From an uncultured Verrucomicrobiota bacterium (GTDB lineage Bacteria; Verrucomicrobiota; Verrucomicrobiia; Opitutales; Opitutaceae): a DNA stretch of 64,000 nt. The position numbers were made by a program, and so were the translations under genes. The stretch covers positions 44,728 through 108,727 of the forward strand of contig CAJXQX010000002.1 of the NCBI GenBank assembly GCA_913058185.1, given 5' to 3'. This document shows, piece by piece, positions 8,225 through 16,510 of this stretch (the first letter of the stretch is position 1; each line of letters opens with the position of its first letter). The notes under the pieces were generated by a model. It ran no database searches. It was not told the origin of the DNA and saw only the letters and a program-made list of their open reading frames with translations.

Positions 8225-11200
8225 TTAAAAACTAAACGAGTTCGATAGCACGAACGAACGAGGAACGGGAATCGCCACGCGCGAAGGCGAACCATCGGGC
8301 TGAGTTTGAACAACAATTGGATCGCTGTCGGCGAAAATGTTGCGGATGTTCAGCTGAACTTTCCAACTCACCTTGTCATTAAGGATCTTGCGACGATAGC
8401 CGACCCAGAGGTCGGTGTAGGCCCTGGTTTCGTTCCAATAGGGCTTGCTGACATCTGGAATAATAACGGGAACGTTGGGATCATTGAGATTCGGATAGCC
8501 GATGGCCGACCTGTCCGTCCAGCGATACGCCGTTCCGAGGTTGATCCCTTTGAACCGACCTTCCTGGATGGAATAGTTGCCTACGAATCGGTAATTCCAC
8601 TCGGCTTGTTCAGGAGTCGGCGAACCGTCAAGGGCCTGTCCGAGATAATAAGCGCCCGCTTGTCGAGAATTAGCCATACGAGCCCCAAATAGAGAATTCG
8701 CAGGGTATAGCGTATCGCCTTGGGCCCTTAATTCGCTCCCCAGCGGGTTACCTTGGCTGCTTAGCCTAGGACCTTGCGACACAGATTCAAAGGCATCCCT
8801 GAATAGATTGACCAGAACGCCCATTCCCCCCGCGACATTGCTGCGGGTAACGGTTCCCTGCGAGGCGTTGAAAGCCAGGCGCAAATTTCTGGTGGGATTG
8901 GCGGTCAACTCGAATTCGTAGCCTTCGGCTTTGAGATCGGACGTGTCCGACAACACACCGGTGGTGATTTGGGTCGTCGTAACCCTTGCTTCATCAGTCG
9001 CCGTTTTCGGGCTAAAGGTGAAGTTCATTTGGTCGAGGGTGAAGTCGGTCCAAACGCCTTCGTACTCAGTCATGAAGGTGTTGAAGTCATTAAGCGACAT
9101 GTAGTTCGACATGAAATTGGGGTCATCTTCAATTTCATCCAAATATCCATTCCTGTTCATGTCGGGATCTATGCCTGCCAGGTCGCCTGTCGTATTGATA
9201 TCGAAGATACCATCCTGATTTTCATCAGCCATGTTCCGAGCCTCCCAAAGATCACGGTATTGACGCGATATGACATTGGCGAACACGCGGTAGGCGAAGG
9301 ATGCATCGCCATAGGTGTCATTCACAATATCCCCTTCATAGCGGGTAACGCGAAGCACCAGCTTATTGTCCATCGCCGAATAGGTGAAACCGTAGTCCTT
9401 AGTGGTGCCATCTTGGCCCGGCAGACTATTGCCAAACCAATCAAACTGACCCGGGGATGCCACGAAGTTCGTGTTTTCGCCGTAGTGGAACGAGAGAGTG
9501 TGGCCTTCAGGCATCCATTGTTCCGGAGTCTTTAGCACGAACCCGTAGCCGAAGTTGCTCGCTTCAGATTTTTCGGTTATGATGTCAGAACGGCTGAGGT
9601 TAAAGGAGGCGGGATCGTGAATCGAAATATTGATCTTGTCCGGACTCGGAGCCGTCGCCGCCGTGGTTCTTTCCGCATTAAAGCGTCGCACGTCGACGGA
9701 ATCTTTCCGCCACCCCAGATTGGCCACGAGAAGTTCGTTGAATAAAAAGCTCTGGACATTCAACGCCTGCGAACTGGTCTCGGTCCCCGTGATATTTCCT
9801 TCGACAGGCTGAAATGACGAGGTGTAGTTGCCGTAATCACGGTAAGCCAGCCTGCCATCCCGGTTCGTGAGCACGTTGGGATCTCCTTCAGACTTGAAGA
9901 CCAAAGGCACTTCGTGATTTTCGGGGAGATGGACATTGGCATTGCCTTGCAGTCCGGTCGTGTGGAAATCCGAAAGCTTGAAGTTGGGGTCATCAAACGC
10001 GTTGAGAAACGGCTCGCTAATATAGAAGATAGCCGATCCTTCGCGTTGGAATACGTTGGCATCGGTGCTGAGATGGAAATCAGCATTATTGCCCATAACC
10101 AAAGGTTCAGTCGTTCTCGATGTTCGAACGAAGTCGTTCTCGTCGGCCAACAAGCTGAAGGTATGGCGTCCCAGTTTGCTGAAGAAGCCGTCCTCGAATT
10201 TATCTCCGAAATCAAGTTTGGCGAACGCAGTCGCGCGGGCCGCGTCCCGTTCTTCGTCAATGAATGTCCTATCCGACGCGCTCGCATAGAAGAAGAGTCG
10301 GCCTAAATTCGGATTAGTATCTCCAAAGAGAGAGTTAGGCCCTACGACGTGGCTGTAGTTGATGTCGAGGTCGATTCGGGGAGATCCCGAAAGCGAAAAT
10401 CCGGTTCTCGAGAAGTCCTCCTTAGAGTAATCGAGGCTGATACCATAGTTGCCGTCATCCGAGACGGCCTCAAGCGAGAACATGGTACGATCAAAGTCAT
10501 TGGAGTTTATATCGTTCTTCCCGGTGATGAGGTTTTTGCGGAAATCGAATAAATCGTAATTGAGCAAACCTTGGTTGTTCCACCTCGTGTAGTCCTCACC
10601 CGTAGCGGGGTTGATCAGGCTCGTGCCGAAGAATGACTGTCGAGGGGTCGTTTGAAAGGTGGCCCAGGTTTGACCCGCATAATTCCCGAAGGGATCCCAA
10701 GTCGGGCTTCCGGGCCGAATGCGATTGTTCGTCCAGCCCGTATCAACCGCCCGAGTGGGAAGGCCATTGGCATCTTCCGTTCCATCGTAAACGAGCATCC
10801 ATCCGTTTCTCTTCAGGAATTGGTTTCTGTACAAACCATAATTCAGAGCGTCTCCGTTGCTATCCACGCCCGTGTAAGCGACGTTGTAACCGGGAGTGGC
10901 ACTATTCCTGATTAGGTTGCCGAATACATCGAAAACCATGCGCCCAGCACTATTCGGAAACATGACGTTATCATTAAGATCATAAACGGGACCAAAGTTA
11001 TTGCCCATAATATTACCGAGCCAGGCGGATACGGTTTCCAGTGGACCGTTTCGTTCTACGGAGATGAATTCGGTATCTCCCGATTCATAATTTCCACGAA
11101 ACGTAATATTGTGCTCCTTTGAAGGTTTGAAAGTAAAAGCCGCAAAGTGCCGGGACTGGTCCGAAAACGCCGGCTTCTGCATAAATTCCTGATTTTTTTC

Positions 11201-11938
11201 CTTAATCGCCAGTCGGACGGCAAGTTTGTCTTCGATGAGAACTTTGTTCACATTGAACGAAACTTCCTTGGAAAGATTATCCTCAAATTCCTCGGTAGAT
11301 AGCCTGGTATCAATCACATAGGAATCACGGCCGAGACTAGCGGTTTGCAATCCGGTGTTGACGATGCCGCCCGGAGAGCCGAGGCCGAAAAGAAACGAGT
11401 TCGCTCCCCGATTGATGTCGATGCGATCCGCATTGTAGGAATCGAACGGAATGCTCGACGCAAAGTAGTTCGTGGTCCGCGTCGGCGCGGTCATACCGCG
11501 AACGCGATTGGCCGCATTCGGATTTTGGCGAGCTCCCGAATTGTCAATGTCACCCGGCCTCTGCTGGTCGTCGTTGCCCAGTCCCGCAGAAATCTGCTGG
11601 TAATCGCTGAGCCCACCGAAAGCTTCGGTAGCGGTCGTGTAGGCGAGAACTTCATCCAGGCTGGTCGCGCCGATATCCTGCATAAAGTCTTTGGTGACGA
11701 CCTGCACGGAAGTGGCGAGATCCTTGAGATTTGTATTCAAACGGCCACCGGCCAAAGTTTGCGTGGAGTAGTAGCCTTGATCCGCATTGGCATCTACTTC
11801 GAAGGGGGAGAGTTCAACTACAGCTTCATCATCCACTACACTTTGAGCAAACAGGCCCAAAGGAATAAAAAGTGCGCTCCAGAAGCACACTGATTTCCGC
11901 ATAGAGAATGCGGTTAATTGCGAGGTATAATTGTTCAT
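8225..11938 (-). CDS. TonB-dependent outer-membrane receptor (large, no SusD partner) with EF-hand-like loop
   Basis: The protein is 1237 residues from the ATG at 11938; a TTG at 11947 and an ATG at 11902 are alternative starts. A signal peptide (MRKSVCFWSALFIPLGLFAQS) is followed by the box ELSPFEV, which probably contacts TonB, and by a plug domain (TLAGGRLNTNLKDLATSVQVV, then NRVRGMTAPTRTNYF-like text). The long beta-barrel ends in the terminal phenylalanine RSFVLSNSFSF, as expected for Bam-dependent insertion. It should import a glycan fragment across the outer membrane using TonB energy. Near 9128-9226 the barrel encodes two calcium-loop motifs, DENQDGIFD and DMNRNGYLDEIE. The same pair occurs in the receptor at 30585-34214. 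Upstream lie tandem direct repeats and several CCGGG-containing motifs. Confidence 0.93.
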   Translation of the reverse strand: MNNYTSQLTAFSMRKSVCFWSALFIPLGLFAQSVVDDEAVVELSPFEVDANADQGYYSTQTLAGGRLNTNLKDLATSVQVVTKDFMQDIGATSLDEVLAYTTATEAFGGLSDYQQISAGLGNDDQQRPGDIDNSGARQNPNAANRVRGMTAPTRTTNYFASSIPFDSYNADRIDINRGANSFLFGLGSPGGIVNTGLQTASLGRDSYVIDTRLSTEEFEDNLSKEVSFNVNKVLIEDKLAVRLAIKEKNQEFMQKPAFSDQSRHFAAFTFKPSKEHNITFRGNYESGDTEFISVERNGPLETVSAWLGNIMGNNFGPVYDLNDNVMFPNSAGRMVFDVFGNLIRNSATPGYNVAYTGVDSNGDALNYGLYRNQFLKRNGWMLVYDGTEDANGLPTRAVDTGWTNNRIRPGSPTWDPFGNYAGQTWATFQTTPRQSFFGTSLINPATGEDYTRWNNQGLLNYDLFDFRKNLITGKNDINSNDFDRTMFSLEAVSDDGNYGISLDYSKEDFSRTGFSLSGSPRIDLDINYSHVVGPNSLFGDTNPNLGRLFFYASASDRTFIDEERDAARATAFAKLDFGDKFEDGFFSKLGRHTFSLLADENDFVRTSRTTEPLVMGNNADFHLSTDANVFQREGSAIFYISEPFLNAFDDPNFKLSDFHTTGLQGNANVHLPENHEVPLVFKSEGDPNVLTNRDGRLAYRDYGNYTSSFQPVEGNITGTETSSQALNVQSFLFNELLVANLGWRKDSVDVRRFNAERTTAATAPSPDKINISIHDPASFNLSRSDIITEKSEASNFGYGFVLKTPEQWMPEGHTLSFHYGENTNFVASPGQFDWFGNSLPGQDGTTKDYGFTYSAMDNKLVLRVTRYEGDIVNDTYGDASFAYRVFANVISRQYRDLWEARNMADENQDGIFDINTTGDLAGIDPDMNRNGYLDEIEDDPNFMSNYMSLNDFNTFMTEYEGVWTDFTLDQMNFTFSPKTATDEARVTTTQITTGVLSDTSDLKAEGYEFELTANPTRNLRLAFNASQGTVTRSNVAGGMGVLVNLFRDAFESVSQGPRLSSQGNPLGSELRAQGDTLYPANSLFGARMANSRQAGAYYLGQALDGSPTPEQAEWNYRFVGNYSIQEGRFKGINLGTAYRWTDRSAIGYPNLNDPNVPVIIPDVSKPYWNETRAYTDLWVGYRRKILNDKVSWKVQLNIRNIFADSDPIVVQTQPDGSPSRVAIPVPRSFVLSNSFSF

Positions 11939-12150
11939 ATTTTGCAACCGGACAAGCCATGTTGATAGTGATTCTTCAAACCCCTCCCTCGTTAAAACGC
12001 CTATCTCCGCTGAGTCCTAGAAACGCAAATAACGATCGATTGAGACGATCACCATACGAGTTGGCTTGGATTTCGGAAAAGTGGAATATAACGAACGGCG
12101 GGGCTGTCGATCTTCTGTCAGGAACTCACTATTTTCAGGGTGAACCGAGA

Positions 12151-12190
12151 TTCGGGGTTGGGAGGTATTATTTGGGGCTAGGAGGTATTA
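12151..12190 (+). repeat. Two tandem 20-base direct repeats in the receptor promoter region
   Basis: The units are TTCGGGGTTGGGAGGTATTA and TTTGGGGCTAGGAGGTATTA, identical at 17 of 20 positions and placed exactly 20 bases apart, about two helical turns. This is the usual geometry for side-by-side binding of a dimeric activator. A related text, ATACCTCCTACTAGCCCAA, occurs at 8118-8136 upstream of the aldolase remnant. They lie about 215-250 bases before the receptor start. Confidence 0.6.
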
Positions 12191-12227
12191 GTTCACTCGA
12201 AGAATGAGAACACCTAATCTACTATAG

Positions 12228-12290
12228 GGTATTTTTCCGGGATCGTATACCCTGTTTATACCGGGGGGTGATATTTCTCCGGGACCCGGC
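12228..12290 (+). promoter_or_regulatory. Cluster of TATT/CCGGG dyads upstream of the receptor
   Basis: The stretch contains GGGTATTTTTCCGGGA, TACCCTGTTTATACCGGGG (12248-12266) and GATATTTCTCCGGGA. The middle copy resembles the dyads upstream of the sulfatase at 7625 and of the first sensor kinase at 16511. It is probably part of a shared regulatory site family; this is inference from repeated text only. Confidence 0.4.
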
Positions 12291-12414
12291 GCCTTGGCTT
12301 GCGACGCCGTCGAGCGACTCGCGCCGACCCATAAATGCCCATCATGCCCTCACCAAACGAGCAGATCTGCCCCGTCATCGAATCGGCGTGGTCGGTCGGC
12401 ACCGGTAAGTGGTG

Positions 12415-13617
12415 TCATCGATCTGACAGATGTTGGTGCCACACGATGTCTCCGGTCTCGTTCTCAATATCGAGCTGGACCGATGCGTGGGCATACTCGC
12501 GGGTGTAGGTGTAACCCGAACGAATCGCCGGTCCCTTGGGCGCGCCCAACGGACGGTTATAGTCGGACGGATGTGTCATCCAAGTGCTGCTTTTCTTGGC
12601 ATCATAGCTGTCTTTCAAATCGAAGTAACTGTAGCGCTCGGCGCAAATGAGAAACATCGCCAACTGGTAGTTAAACCGGCTTGGCGCACCCCCGCCCCGC
12701 TGGAGGGACTCGCCCTTCCCGGCGGCGTATGTTGGGGTTTCATCCGCATCCTGTTGGTTCCCGCCCAAATTACAGGTGTAGGCGATGACAGCGCCCTGCC
12801 GGGCGGCTTGCTGAATGGCCGCAATGCCCTTGGCCACATAGTCCTGCTTCGCCATCCCCACCGCCCCTTCAAATCCCTCGATGTAGGAACCGTCCAGAGC
12901 TTGCATTTGACTCAATCCCGAATCGGGAAAGCGCGCCCGCAGCACATTCGCAAGCATCAGCTTGTCCGGCCCCAACGCCTGCCGGGTATCTGCGATCATG
13001 AGGTCATAACTAGCCAGCACGGCTGTTTTCTTCTCCGGCCCGATTTCTTTGTGCAGATAAACCGGTTCCACCACCTTGACCACGCCATCCAGAAAGAGCC
13101 CATCAATCGCAGGATCGGCACCCACCGCCATCGCGCTGTCGATCCACCAATCACGTAGCGCGGGATTGGTGAGATCATACGCTGGAACCACATTTCGCAC
13201 GAGTTTTTCATTACCATCTTTCCCGATCAAATAGGCCCCAGGAATATCCGCTAAAGTCGCGTTCGCAGCGTAGCTGCCGTAGTGCACGATCACGTTGCGA
13301 TAATACAAAATTTTCGTGTTCGGATTGACCGTCTTAACGGCGCGAGCGGCCTTCAACGTTCCCGCCTCCACCGAGCCGGAATCCTTATGCCCAGTCGCTT
13401 TCTCAAACGTGATGAGCGGAAAGGTCGCGAGGTATTGAATCTCTTCAGCCGTGAACGCGGTATCTTTTCTGATGTGCACATACAAGGGCACGCGGTCCCA
13501 TGAAAACGCCGGCATCCGCTTCGAATTCGCTGCGGGCGTGGACGATGCCTCCGCCTGCAGTGCACTCAGCGGTGCCAGTAACATGGCGCTGAAGATAACG
13601 ACAAAAATAGTTTTCAT
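12415..13617 (-). CDS. Secreted putative glycoside hydrolase (TIM-barrel, GHL15-like)
   Basis: This 400-residue protein has a signal peptide (MKTIFVVIFSAMLLAPLSALQA) and then a barrel-like domain opening with FSWDRVPLYVHIRK. Likely catalytic acids lie at strand ends: Asp in DGLFLDGV and Glu in DGSYIEGFEG. The protein is clearly related to the one at 20792-21952, sharing the opening motif, the ILYYRN/VLFYLN strand, the RDWW/REWW motif and the C-terminal RPLGAPKGPA/RPLGPPKTDA and YTREYAHA/TREFAQA segments. The arrangement resembles the putative glycosyl hydrolase-like 15 group of uncharacterised proteins. Given its neighbours, hydrolysis of a fucose-containing or other marine glycan backbone is plausible. 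No activity can be assigned from sequence alone. Confidence 0.6.
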   Translation of the reverse strand: MKTIFVVIFSAMLLAPLSALQAEASSTPAANSKRMPAFSWDRVPLYVHIRKDTAFTAEEIQYLATFPLITFEKATGHKDSGSVEAGTLKAARAVKTVNPNTKILYYRNVIVHYGSYAANATLADIPGAYLIGKDGNEKLVRNVVPAYDLTNPALRDWWIDSAMAVGADPAIDGLFLDGVVKVVEPVYLHKEIGPEKKTAVLASYDLMIADTRQALGPDKLMLANVLRARFPDSGLSQMQALDGSYIEGFEGAVGMAKQDYVAKGIAAIQQAARQGAVIAYTCNLGGNQQDADETPTYAAGKGESLQRGGGAPSRFNYQLAMFLICAERYSYFDLKDSYDAKKSSTWMTHPSDYNRPLGAPKGPAIRSGYTYTREYAHASVQLDIENETGDIVWHQHLSDR

Positions 13618-13675
13618 ATTAGTTCCGTAAAAACGGGTGATGATGTTATTCGTCCGACTCCTGCCAAACCCGCTT

Positions 13676-14992
13676 TTATTTGGATTTCGGACTGAGGCAG
13701 GTTGGATCCGCTTCGGTGGGCAACGTGGCGTTCCAGTCGAGCACCATTTTGGTCAATCTCGCTACGATTTCGGGGTGCGCCTTCGATTGATCCTTGGCGG
13801 CGTCCTCGGCCCGGTCCCATTGCAAATTGTGCAGTTCGGATTGGGTGCCGTCGAAATTACTCACCAGCTTCCAATCACCGTCGCGAACGGCCAGACTATC
13901 CGCCCGATATCGCCAGAAGAACGGTTGGGTGCGGAGAACTGACTCGCCCTTGAACGCCGCTAAGAGGTTTTCGCCATCGCCTTGGGCCGCGGCGGGAGGA
14001 GTCACTCCGGCAGCCGCGCAGAAGGTGGGCAACAAATCGATCGCCGTGAGCACGGTGGTCTCATTTTGCATGCCTTCGGGCGTATGGCCCGGCCAACGCA
14101 CAATAAAGGGCACCCGCACACCGCCTTCGAAGAGGCTGCGTTTACGGCCGCGTAACCCACCTGTTTCGCCCAGACTGTAATAGTTGCGCCACGCACCCGG
14201 TTTTCCTTTCTGGTCCGGGCCACCGGTGTTCTCCGGGCCGTTGTCGCTGGAAAACACCACGATGGTGTTTTCCTCCAGGCCGTGGCGCTTCAAGGCATCC
14301 AAAATCATGCCGACTTTCCGGTCTCCGTCGGTGATGACCGCCGCGTAAACCTGCCGCCGTTCATCGAGATGCTGCCACATCTCCAGCGATGCTTCCGATG
14401 GATGGTGGGCCAGATGACTTTCGTGCAACCAAACATTCAAATAAAACGGGCGGTCCTTGTGAGTCTCAATGAATTGCACCGCCCGGTTGGGGATGTCGTC
14501 GCCCTTGCGGTCGACCTTGGGTCCGGGTCCCCCAAAAACCGCCGATTCGTCGATTCCGTAGTCGGCCATGGTCGGCTTGCCGTCCCCCATGTGCCATTTG
14601 CCAAAATGTCCCGTCCGATAGCCGGCTGCTTTCAAATAGCGCGTAGTGGTGGGGGCTTTGGCGTCCAGCCAGTCCGGCATCTCCGGGCCTCGAGGTCCGC
14701 CGAAAACATGATTAATGCCAAAGCGCGCCGGATACCGCCCGGTCAGCGCGGCCACCCGACTCGGTGAACACACGGGGTGAAGCACATTGAACTGCTGAAA
14801 AATGATGCCCTCGCTGGCGAGTCTGTCGATAATGGGCGTCTTCAGCCACGTGTTGCCATGGGATGACAAATCGCCCCACCCCCAGTCATCGGCGTAGATG
14901 AAGACGATATTGGGCGGCGGTGATTCGGCGACGGATACCGTGCGAAGCACCGCGGCGAAACCGAGGAAAACGATCCAAGTTTTGAATTTCAT
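13676..14992 (-). CDS. Secreted S1-type sulfatase
   Basis: This 438-residue sulfatase has a signal peptide, the metal-binding opening PPNIVFIYADDWGWGDL and formylglycine Cys75 in CSPSR. The active-site elements TGHFGKWHMG and VVFSSDNGPEN are present and the length is normal for the compact S1 families. It lies immediately downstream (59 bases) on the same strand as the propeller-type enzyme's side and upstream of the GHL15-like protein, so the three may be co-transcribed. It should desulfate a sugar in the periplasm. The opening ADDWGWGDLSSHG is shared with the sulfatase at 28883-30289, which suggests that the two belong to the same subfamily. Confidence 0.93.
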   Translation of the reverse strand: MKFKTWIVFLGFAAVLRTVSVAESPPPNIVFIYADDWGWGDLSSHGNTWLKTPIIDRLASEGIIFQQFNVLHPVCSPSRVAALTGRYPARFGINHVFGGPRGPEMPDWLDAKAPTTTRYLKAAGYRTGHFGKWHMGDGKPTMADYGIDESAVFGGPGPKVDRKGDDIPNRAVQFIETHKDRPFYLNVWLHESHLAHHPSEASLEMWQHLDERRQVYAAVITDGDRKVGMILDALKRHGLEENTIVVFSSDNGPENTGGPDQKGKPGAWRNYYSLGETGGLRGRKRSLFEGGVRVPFIVRWPGHTPEGMQNETTVLTAIDLLPTFCAAAGVTPPAAAQGDGENLLAAFKGESVLRTQPFFWRYRADSLAVRDGDWKLVSNFDGTQSELHNLQWDRAEDAAKDQSKAHPEIVARLTKMVLDWNATLPTEADPTCLSPKSK

Positions 14993-15160
14993 AATGGGAA
15001 CAATGGGGCGATTTCTGATCCCACTCAGGATCGTGATTTGGGTTTGGGAGTTGTTCGCTACGCGGAAACAGCTTGGTGGCGTAGCGCCAATACTTACGGA
15101 CGGGACAGTGCCGCTAAGGCAACGGACCGAATCGGGACCAAGTCAGACCATCTACTCATT

Positions 15161-16219
15161 CTAGAATTCTCCATTCCAGTTTTCGATATTGATGACAAAT
15201 CCGGCGGTGGGATCGTCATCACCCAGACAAGCTAGGAACAGATATTCTGGCTTTCCGTCTTTCCACAAAATGTGAGGCCGTTCCGTGCGGGCCAGTTTCG
15301 CCCCGAAGTAGAACGTGTTGGTTTCGTAGCCGACTTTGGGCTCTCCCCAATCAATGCCATCTTTCGAGGCGTAAATCAAACCGGGGCGAAAACCGCCGGG
15401 CCTAATTTTGGCTGCCGGAATCGGGCTCCCGTTCAACAAATTAATTACCCCCGTCCGATCCTCCACGATCATGTAGTAGACCCCGTTGTAGCGGAAAATA
15501 TAGGGATCCTCGAGATCCACTTGGTCGGCGGCATAGCTGATAACAGGGTTGCCTGCGTAATTCACGTAGGGGCCTTCCAGACGATCGCTTTCCGCAAAGG
15601 AAATTTCCCGAAACGCTTTCTGATCACCGCTTTTATTGGTCATCGATTTGAAGTAGATGCGGAACTTCTCCTCCGGCGTGACGACGAAAGTGGGATTGGA
15701 AGCATGCACAATTTCCGCCCCGGCCATCATTCCGGATGCCGGGATCACGGGATTCAACGGACTCTCTTGCCATGGCCCATCCAGTGATTTGGCGGTGGCA
15801 AGACCGACCTCCTGGCGATTCAGTACCAAGTGATTGTTCTTCAGGAAAACGAGAACGTAAGTATCCCCTACTTTCGAAACCTGAGGATTGTGATAGGTGG
15901 CCTCATCACTCTCAAAAGTGATGCCCACAAACGTGTAGGGGCCTTCCGGTTTGTCCGCCGTATAATGCCCAATCTTACTGTGTTTGGACCAGATGCCCTT
16001 GTTGGGAATAATGGAGCAGAATACGTGAAGCTTTCCGTCTTCGTCGTAAATGGGAGCCATGCAGTGATTCCAAAAACCTTCGTCCGCCGGAATGATGTAG
16101 GCGCCCGAAACCTGCGCCTCCAAAAACGAAGACGCTTCCGTTGCTGATAACTGGCCGCTTAAAGCACCCATCATTAGAATAGCGGACAGGCCTATTTCGG
16201 TTAATATATTTTTCATCAT
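15161..16219 (-). CDS. Secreted five-bladed beta-propeller glycosidase-like protein (GH43/GH117/GH130 type)
   Basis: From ATG 16219 the protein has 352 residues (a GTG at 16246 would add nine). A signal peptide ending near SATEASS is followed by repeated propeller-blade text: GFWNHCMAPIYDEDGKLHVFCS, ATYHNPQVSKVGDTYVLVFL, GAEIVHASNPTFVVTPEEKFRIYF, VDLEDPYIFRYNGVYYMIVED and ERPHILWKDGKPEYLFLAC. The last blade pattern (ERPHILW) and the acidic residues at blade starts are typical of GH43, GH117 and related propeller enzymes. It may release terminal sugars from oligosaccharides; the family within this fold is uncertain. It is transcribed away from the first sensor kinase, with a shared intergenic region containing two dyads. 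Confidence 0.62.
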   Translation of the reverse strand: MMKNILTEIGLSAILMMGALSGQLSATEASSFLEAQVSGAYIIPADEGFWNHCMAPIYDEDGKLHVFCSIIPNKGIWSKHSKIGHYTADKPEGPYTFVGITFESDEATYHNPQVSKVGDTYVLVFLKNNHLVLNRQEVGLATAKSLDGPWQESPLNPVIPASGMMAGAEIVHASNPTFVVTPEEKFRIYFKSMTNKSGDQKAFREISFAESDRLEGPYVNYAGNPVISYAADQVDLEDPYIFRYNGVYYMIVEDRTGVINLLNGSPIPAAKIRPGGFRPGLIYASKDGIDWGEPKVGYETNTFYFGAKLARTERPHILWKDGKPEYLFLACLGDDDPTAGFVINIENWNGEF

Positions 16220-16355
16220 AGATTCAGTTGTTAAGCGGGAACGCACAGGGAAATGAGCCTCATCATTGAAGCTCTGTACAGGCGGCTACTCAAAGTGCGA
16301 GCGAAGGAAGTTTCGGAGTGGAATCACAACCCTATCAACATCCGCACGCACTGGG

Positions 16356-16436
16356 TATCCCGCATTCACGGGGAAAGTCGAATCGGACAAGCAGCGTAAC
16401 CGCACGCCCACTCGGCCTACCCTTGTATTCACCGGG
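16356..16436 (+). promoter_or_regulatory. Pair of TATTCA/GGGG dyads between propeller enzyme and sensor kinase
   Basis: Two related sites occur: TATCCCGCATTCACGGGG at 16356-16373 and TACCCTTGTATTCACCGGG at 16418-16436, 62 bases apart. They lie 75-155 bases before the kinase start at 16511 and 137-217 bases before the divergent enzyme start. Similar text occurs at 23932-23972 upstream of the paralogous kinase, which supports autoregulation or shared regulation. Confidence 0.45.
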
Positions 16437-16510
16437 TGAATATTTAAATTAAGACCCACGGGAGTAGGAACAACTGGACTGATGACTCGGAAATACCTAT
16501 CACCGAACCC

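Larger units (their letters stand above)
11939..12414. other. Long regulatory intergenic region upstream of the receptor
   Basis: No convincing gene is present. The region holds the receptor promoter side, the 20-base tandem repeats at 12151-12190 and a series of TATT/CCGGG motifs at 12228-12290. The stretch nearest 12415 looks like ordinary spacer after the next gene. Confidence 0.6.

Noticed and set aside
15055..15090. CGCTACGC/GCGTAGCG hairpin as a terminator of the propeller gene
   Set aside because: The stem is short with a long loop and no T tract follows on the minus strand.
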